From assembly GCA_963989385.1 (NCBI GenBank), contig OZ022515.1, positions 7,038,803 through 7,102,802 on the forward strand: a DNA stretch of 64,000 nt, read 5' to 3'. Numbering within the stretch: position 1 is the stretch's first letter; each line of letters begins with the position of its first letter. The position numbers and the translations under genes were made by a program. The DNA is from Ctena decussata (Eukaryota; Mollusca; Bivalvia; Lucinida; Lucinidae). The notes beneath the pieces were generated by a model, which saw only the letters and a list, made by a program, of their open reading frames with translations, was not told the origin of the DNA and did no database searches. Below, in pieces: positions 57,716 through 64,000 of the stretch.

Positions 57716-59425
57716 TTACATGCACAATGCCTCAGTTTTTCCTGTGAAAAATGGACAATCTATGTCAACCATTGCTAAGGGATACCTTTGGGTAGATTCA
57801 TCAATCAAAGTTACATCAGATTCTCTACCAAGTAACTGATCATTAGAAACCAAGTTTCTACGAACGACACACCCAGTACAACCTGTGTCCCTTAAAACTA
57901 CAACAGTCTTACCATTAACCGTACCCTGCGCTGTTGGTAATCGCGACCTTAAAAAGTAACAGACACCTTCCCTATCCACGTTATTATCGATTAATGGACT
58001 TTCTTCCTTACTCTTATAGGGACCTTCTATTTCATGAGACCTATTCATTGTAGTTTTACAAAAGCTCATTTGATGTCCGCCACCCCGACCACGTCCGCGG
58101 GAATAACCCCGACCACGGCCACGATCTGAATTACTACCCTTCATCTGCACAGTATCGCTCTTACTCTGTGATCTTTGTGTCTCATCTTTCGGTGCATAAC
58201 TACTCCCCTTACTTCCGCTATACCCGCTTGCACTTGCACCTACCTCCGCACTATATGCTTGCTTCCTATCGGGATTCTTAAAACATTTATATGTTAAATG
58301 TCCCTTACCACAAATACTACATTTTATCTCTGGCTTCGCACTCGGCTTATTATCAGATCTACTCTGAGTTACGCCCTTACTATCACGCTGCCCCTTATTA
58401 ACACAAGCGTAGACACCGCCACGTGCTTCTGCAAATAAATCTGCTTCCCTAGCCATCTCACCTAGATTCGTGAATGTTTTCGGTTTCAAATGAACATATA
58501 GTTCTTTACTACAAGATTCTAAAAACTGATCTCTAGCGAAAAAATCGCAAACAGATTCATAAGACTGGTCTACCTTCGCCATTTTCAACCATTTATTAAG
58601 ATACGACCTAAGTCTACTACTAAACTGAATAAACGTTTCGGACTTTTCAGGCCTATCATAGCGAAATTTCTTCCTAAATCCGCGTTCAGTCATATCAAAA
58701 TTCTTTAACAACGCATCTTTCAACTGGTCATAATCTGCTGCATCATCTACAGACAATCTATCATAAACATCAAGCGCGCGACCTTTAAGTAATGCGCTTA
58801 AATATGCAGCCCAAACATTTTTATCCCATTTATTCGCCGTCGCGTATTTCTCAAACCTTGATAAGTAACTATCCATTTTGTCCTTACTTTCATCAAAATA
58901 CGGTAACTTGGGATCTCGCGCATGCGCTAACTTTTCAGCCTTCTGTTTTTCTAATTCAACTCTAAACGTTACCTTCTGCAAATCTATCTGATTCTTTAAC
59001 TCGCGTTGCTGCAATTCAAAACTGTACTTCAACTTTTCTAACTCAACTTCGCTCGACAACTTCGCTTCCTTATCGCTTTCGACTTGAGACAACCTAGCTT
59101 CCCTATCTTTCTCGGCTTGCCGCTCTATACTTTCAATCCGCGCCATCTCGATTTCCCTATCCGCCGCAATCTTAGCTAGTTCTACTTCCCTATCCTTTTC
59201 AGCCTGCGCGATCCTAGCTAACTCAATTTCCCTATCTTTTTCGGCCTGCGCAATTTTTTCTTTCTCCGCCGCGATCTTCTCTTTTGCCGCCGCGATCTTC
59301 TCTTTATCAAGTTCCCTTACCGCGTGCCTTTCTGCCCTCTCAGTCTCTTGCTGTTGCTTTACAAATTCCTGCAATGCCTGCCCTTCATAACCTAACTCCC
59401 TTCCCGTCTTCACTAACTGATCCAT
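57716..59425 (-). CDS. gag: Gag and N-terminal protease of Gmr1-like element
   Basis: 569 residues from ATG 59425; the frame is open 7 codons further up, but only from a GTG. Residues 23-171 are a charged coiled coil with EKDREIELARIAQA repeats. Residues 183-333 form a SCAN-like capsid region (ARDQFLESCSKELYVHLK). A zinc knuckle CSICGKGHLTYKC follows with spacing CX2CX3HX4C, one residue shorter than the usual CX2CX4HX4C, then a Ser-rich part and an RG box (GRGRGYSRGRGRGGG). Protease starts with LRDTGCTGCVV (catalytic Asp513). TAA at 57716-57718 cuts the protease before its C-terminal strand, which continues in the same frame as pol. The stop is either a nonsense mutation or a suppressed codon. 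Confidence 0.9.
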   Translation of the reverse strand: MDQLVKTGRELGYEGQALQEFVKQQQETERAERHAVRELDKEKIAAAKEKIAAEKEKIAQAEKDREIELARIAQAEKDREVELAKIAADREIEMARIESIERQAEKDREARLSQVESDKEAKLSSEVELEKLKYSFELQQRELKNQIDLQKVTFRVELEKQKAEKLAHARDPKLPYFDESKDKMDSYLSRFEKYATANKWDKNVWAAYLSALLKGRALDVYDRLSVDDAADYDQLKDALLKNFDMTERGFRKKFRYDRPEKSETFIQFSSRLRSYLNKWLKMAKVDQSYESVCDFFARDQFLESCSKELYVHLKPKTFTNLGEMAREADLFAEARGGVYACVNKGQRDSKGVTQSRSDNKPSAKPEIKCSICGKGHLTYKCFKNPDRKQAYSAEVGASASGYSGSKGSSYAPKDETQRSQSKSDTVQMKGSNSDRGRGRGYSRGRGRGGGHQMSFCKTTMNRSHEIEGPYKSKEESPLIDNNVDREGVCYFLRSRLPTAQGTVNGKTVVVLRDTGCTGCVVRRNLVSNDQLLGRESDVTLIDESTQRYPLAMVDIDCPFFTGKTEALCM

Positions 59426-60346
59426 GACGCTTAACGTAATGCTCACGTTAACTTAACTGAAATCGACGTTCAATTATAGTCACACACGTTAACTAAAACG
59501 TTAACAATAATAATAACAAACTAATCCAACTAAAACGTTGATTAATTAGTATAGTCGCGATCTAGACGTAGCTATTAAAGTTACGTTCGTAATAGACCGG
59601 AAATGACGTCATAAACTGACGTTGACTTTGCCGAGAATTACTTTTCACTTTCAAATGACACAATTAGATGACGTAAATAACCCACATTACAATTACGCCC
59701 AACTTGATCTAGCCTATCGGATATACAAACGTAACGTATGTAACGCAACGTATTAACACTGACACGACAACTGTACGTCCTACATTACAAAACCTTATAA
59801 GATACCAACGGTAATCAAACTTAAGATTCCGCTATTAGGTTTAATTCATTGTAACAATATTATATAACGTTACGAGTGACCTACGTTACTAAATCAGGAC
59901 ATAAAATGGACCTCAGTAACGGTTACGACACAACGTACAAAACGTTTAAGTTAATAAACTAACAGATTGTCATGCAACAGCAGTGCCAAGGTACTCAAAC
60001 GGACCTTAAAACTAAATATGTATCATCCGTGCCAAGACAATTCAGGTCTATATACCTCAGTTTCCCCACTCAGATATGCAACCTGTTACATTCTATCACA
60101 AATTAATGCAAGGGATATCGCACTTCATCACGCAGGAAATAAGGATAGTTGACCTTAATTGAGTGTAGGTTACATTTACAAAGAATTTAGTGGCAAAATT
60201 GCTCCCCTAAAATTCACAGCCTTACGTCACCTTAGAAAAGAACAATCAGAAAGTCTATAATAAAAAAAATGTCTGACAAAATTGTGCCTAGATTCTGTAT
60301 ATATTGTCAATGTCTTACACTGGCAGATATTAACCAGAAGTCAAAT
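59426..60346 (-). other. 5' leader of the element
   Basis: 920 bp between the primer binding site and the gag ATG. No long frame on the sense strand. It contains one tgacgtca at 59604-59611. Packaging signals are expected here but cannot be identified by eye. Confidence 0.6.
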
Positions 60347-60366
60347 CCCGTTACTTCATGACACCA
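60347..60366 (-). other. Primer binding site, tRNA-Leu-like
   Basis: Immediately after the 5' LTR end the minus strand reads tggtgtcatgaagtaacggg. TGG start and tggtgtca-gaagt-ggg fit the 3' end of tRNA-Leu if an extra t and an extra aac are allowed, and the next bases (atttga) fit too. The match is interrupted, so the primer identity is tentative. Confidence 0.5.
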
Positions 60367-62632
60367 TGTTACGCAGAAGGTTTTACACACGGCCGACACG
60401 GGTGTAGAGCCTTATGCGTCGCCAGGACGGCGGAGGGTGACTTCCGGTTAAAGGGTTATCTACTAGTGTAATACACTAACAAGGAAACTCTAACAACGTT
60501 AGAATTTTTAAGTTTATATATAATGTAAATTCTATATACAACAATACAATTTACAACTGTCACAATTACAATAATATACAACACATATTAGTTCATGTCG
60601 CTGGCCCAAGTAAGGTGTTTGTTTCAAATCTGTAATCGATTTGCGTACAATACGCAAATAGATTACGGTCTGACGTCAACACCGTACTCGGCTCAGCGCC
60701 ATGAACTAAAGGAAAACACAAAGAACAAAAAACGTTAGTTTGAGCTCATACAAAAAAACAAGGCCTTATGTTGGTAGACTTCAATTCGTCGTTCCCTGGA
60801 TCATGTCATGGGCCAGTCCATATATCATGAGGAACACCAACTTATGTTAACACGTGCACGATTATATACTGGTCGCTCCCTGGATCGTACCAGGGACCAG
60901 TCTATATATATATTAATACACCTTAGTGGACGAACACTGTCCCACACTTGATGTGACCTTCAGATCTTATCACAGAATCTGGCAAAACTGTGCTAACCAC
61001 TTCCGCCTACATTTTGTGCTTCCCGCCTCTGCTTGGGAACCATGCACAAACGGCGTTGTAACTGCCTCTACCCGGGTTGGTATTAACCTGGAGACGTTTA
61101 TCGTATCTCCAGGTGAGACGTGGCTCTAAGCCCTAACAGCTGACTGCCGGACTTGATGTGCCTAAAAAATAACGAACTTAATCTTAATACATTGTAACTA
61201 CATAATAACAATACGTAAGACTTGGGCCTGTCTTGGAATTACCATACAACGCCCTCGGCGAATGCCGAGCATAACGTGCACACGCCAGCCGTGTCACTAG
61301 ACACGACTCGCGCTCACGATGTAAAGCTAAAAGTGTGCTTACCACTTCCGCCAATGAAGAAACGTAGATCCTACCACGCATGTGCGTCGAAGGATCTGAC
61401 GTCAAACATTGTCAAGAAGTATACTGACGTCAACAGGCATTACCATGACATACCCCACATAAAACATGAATAATCTAAACAATGACTTATTTACATTAAA
61501 TCGATTGACCAAAATCTAACTCGCATATGTATGAATTCATTTCTTTAAACAAAGCGTAATACCATTTGCCATAGAATATAATAGCTGAATAAGTGTTTCT
61601 CACACATTTGGGATCATAACGTTTGATCTGACATCATGACATCAATGATGTTATACCATATGACGCCGTCTAATGAAGGCAAATCAAACGCATGATGACC
61701 AAATGTTACCATTATAACTTATGGAAAAACCCTTAATGCGGTGCATGCTATGGCGTCAATTGACGTCACGAGTATATAAGCTAGTTCCATTACACATCAA
61801 TCTACTTCTATAGGCCACGTATACGTGAAACTAATATAAAAAGTGCTGACGTCGCAATAACATGATGCAACTGACTTCATATGAATAACATGAATGCAAC
61901 TGACGTCACATGAATAATATGAATGCAATTGACGTCACTGGACACCAGTGAAACTAACATAAAAGTGCTGACGTCGCAATAACATGAATGCAACTGACGT
62001 CACATGAATAACATGAATGCAACTGACGTCACTGGACGTCAAATAGACGCACACCATTGCAACCAACATCAGTGATATAAACTATTTCCGAAATTTACAA
62101 AACTTCCTAATATACAAATATTATGCGCAGCATGCTTACTAACAAAATCGGTCGACACATGCGCAGCCTGATCACTGCCAACAAAATCAAATCAGTCGAC
62201 ACATATAATCATACCATATCAATCAGAAGTCACATTTTTCATTCTTAGCCAAACTATTCTAAATAAATATAATAAAATCTTACCCTTCTAGGTCTTAACA
62301 CAGAATCTGGGCACACAACAATATAACATCCATCAAGAATTAAACAGCCACGTCTAACTTTTCATTAAAAGATAGGCGCATAAATACTATGCGTCTCACA
62401 TTAAAATCATGCAACACGCTTTCCACAATCAAAAGACTCGTGCAGGTATTCACCTTAAAATCATGCAATACGCTGTCCACGAGAGGTATTCACAAACAAC
62501 CCATGCATAACGTAGCCACAATTTCCGTAAATGTTTTATTACCACAGTTACCCTAAAAACTGTAGCCTTACTGATTGCAAGGATTAAAATAATCTCGACG
62601 ACATAGTGGACGATTAGATCCATTTCGTAACA
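60367..62632 (-). repeat. LTR B, 2,266 bp, shared by two units
   Basis: 5' LTR of the complete unit and also 3' LTR of the second unit to its right. Offset from LTR A is a constant 7,991 bp from end to end, so I see no indels between them. All eight tgacgtca sites are kept (60671, 61397, 61425, 61761, 61901, 61930, 61995, 62024). Confidence 0.92.
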
Positions 62633-62774
62633 CATAGGTTTCCCCTTAGGGAGAAAAAAACATAACAATGTTTCTTTTCTGAAATAGTACGAAATGTGAT
62701 CGACTCGTAGGCTATGTCAAAACTGGAAAACTAGCTATATACACAATGACGGTGCGATGCATAACGTGGCCAAA

Positions 62775-64000
62775 CTATCTACTAAGGTAGTCCGCCCCCA
62801 AATTATCTTGGCCGCGGATAGCAACGATCCTGAATCTGTACGGCTGTAATTTCATGGCCCAACGCATGATTCGGGGATTGAGCACCTTAGCTGTCTGCAT
62901 ATAAGACAAAGGTTTGTGGTCAGTTTCAAGTAGGAACTCCGCCCCATACAGGTACTTACGAAATTTCTCAACACCCCAGATAATACCCAAACATTCCTTC
63001 TCAATTACAGAGTAGTTCTTTTCCCGAGGTAACAATTTCTTGCTAGCATAAGCAATCGGCAAACGACCTTCACCTTCGAACTCCTGAAGCAAAATAGCTC
63101 CAAGACCAACGTCTGAAGCGTCTGTTCGAAGTACAAACGGGTTACCTTCTTGAAAAACAGGTAAGCGAAGAATAGGACTAGACGTGAGCCTACTCTTCAG
63201 GGTTTGAAATGCCCTTTCATGCTGGTCTTGCCAATCTTTGATAGAATTAGGTCTATCCCGTTTAGTTAAATCAGTCAGAGGAGAAGCTATGGATGAGAAA
63301 TTTGGGATAAAACGACGGTAAAACCCAGCTAATCCCAGAAAAGATTTAATTTGCCTTTTCGTACATGGACGAGGAGCATCTCTGATAGCCTGTATCTTGT
63401 CCTCTTGCGGTCGTACCGTCTGTCCGACGATATTGTGACCAAGGCACTCGATACTGCCATAACCGATCATGCATTTAGATGGTTTTGCCGTCAATTTGGC
63501 CGACCTGAGCCGATCTAACACTTGACGTAATGACGTCACATGATCCTTCCATGTTTCAGTAAATATCCACATGTCATCAACAAAGCTGTCAACATTTGGG
63601 AGATTGGACAATATGATTCTCATTAACCTACAAAAAGAGGCTCCCGAATTGACCAAACCGAAGGGCATAGTTTTAAACTGGAATAAACCCTTAGGCGTTT
63701 CAAATGCCGTCAAAGGTTTAGACCTTTCAGTAAGACTGACTTGCCAATAACCCTTACTCAGGTCCATCTTTGTAAAGAATTTATGTCCCGACATTTTATT
63801 GATAACCTCCTCCATATTTGGCATAGGTTCTGCATCGAATTCCGTCACTTTGTTAAGCTTCCGGAAGTCGATACAGAATCTAACCGATCCGTCTTTCTTC
63901 GGAACTAGGACAACAGGAGATGAATACGGTGAAATCGACGGCTCGATTACCCCTAAATCTAACATATCCTGTATCTCCGTCTCCATGACGTTACGCGTCT
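62775..64000 (-). CDS. pol: 3' part of pol of the second unit (RT and RNase H), cut by window edge
   Basis: The last 403 residues are identical to those of the complete unit's pol, starting within the RT N-terminal region (METEIQDML) and ending DYLSR. RT Asp, FVDD and RNase H acidic residues are intact. The frame is open to the window edge, so the 5' part of pol and gag of this unit lie outside. Confidence 0.9.
   Translation of the reverse strand, partial: TRNVMETEIQDMLDLGVIEPSISPYSSPVVLVPKKDGSVRFCIDFRKLNKVTEFDAEPMPNMEEVINKMSGHKFFTKMDLSKGYWQVSLTERSKPLTAFETPKGLFQFKTMPFGLVNSGASFCRLMRIILSNLPNVDSFVDDMWIFTETWKDHVTSLRQVLDRLRSAKLTAKPSKCMIGYGSIECLGHNIVGQTVRPQEDKIQAIRDAPRPCTKRQIKSFLGLAGFYRRFIPNFSSIASPLTDLTKRDRPNSIKDWQDQHERAFQTLKSRLTSSPILRLPVFQEGNPFVLRTDASDVGLGAILLQEFEGEGRLPIAYASKKLLPREKNYSVIEKECLGIIWGVEKFRKYLYGAEFLLETDHKPLSYMQTAKVLNPRIMRWAMKLQPYRFRIVAIRGQDNLGADYLSR

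Larger units (their letters stand above)
52376..64000 (-). mobile_element. Gmr1-like Ty3/gypsy retrotransposon, tandem units sharing an LTR
   Basis: Coding sense is minus. Order on the plus axis: LTR (52376-54641), internal region with pol then gag (54642-60366), LTR (60367-62632), then 3' pol of a second unit to the window edge. The domain order along the transcript is gag - protease - integrase - RT - RNase H, the Gmr1 arrangement. The LTR ends are tgttacg...cgtaaca, a 7-bp inverted repeat. Left flank is gcgac (52371-52375), a candidate 5-bp target duplication whose partner lies outside the window. LTRs look nearly identical, so insertion or amplification is recent. Confidence 0.9.

Overview
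This is eukaryotic, almost certainly marine invertebrate DNA, most likely from a bivalve mollusc. It has no bacterial-style gene packing and no recognisable host gene. It is AT-rich and filled with dispersed tandem repeats of the kind abundant in bivalve genomes, such as the roughly 450-bp unit that includes ggtcacatgaccaagatgg, and with many classes of transposable element. The organism call rests on my memory of such repeats, not on a search.

Layout. 1-1.6 kb: 3' part of a tyrosine-recombinase retrotransposon (RNase H, recombinase, SGNH-like remnant; Ngaro/DIRS type), followed to 4.8 kb by long direct repeats and small repeat elements. 4.8-11 kb: a CA microsatellite and blocks of tandem repeats. 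11.0-18.45 kb: a decayed Helentron (rolling-circle transposon) with a cysteine-protease-like region, Lys/Arg-rich repeats, zinc-binding region, HUH Rep, PIF1-type helicase and the start of an endonuclease domain. 18.6-19.7 kb: an old LTR fragment related to the young LTRs at the right end. 19.6-28.2 kb: tandem repeat families into which a SINE and three inverted-repeat elements have inserted; the repeat context gives the empty site for several of them. 28.2-39.4 kb: mostly unassigned AT-rich DNA with inverted-repeat elements and a 0.7-kb sequence that reappears inverted at 42.6-43.4 kb. 39.4-41.8 kb: a foldback-type element whose arms are made of short tandem repeats. 44.1-46.2 kb: a second block of the 450-bp tandem family. 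47.3-51.5 kb (minus strand): a gag-like reading frame of about 1,260 codons with an 11-residue tandem repeat region and no visible pol. 51.5-52.4 kb: an inverted-repeat element rich in TGGGACCCA words.

52.376 kb to the right edge: a very young Ty3/gypsy-class retrotransposon on the minus strand with the Gmr1-like order gag - protease - integrase - RT - RNase H, and two 2,266-bp LTRs that look almost identical. The second LTR is followed at once by the same 3' pol sequence, so at least two units share an LTR in tandem. The gag carries a SCAN-like capsid region, and the LTR carries eight exact TGACGTCA (CRE/ATF-type) palindromes.

How the pieces relate: the window is a nested graveyard of mobile elements. 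The Gmr1-like element is the only part that looks recently active, and it has an in-frame TAA inside its protease region. The Helentron and tyrosine-recombinase element carry several frameshifts and nonsense codons and are pseudogenes.
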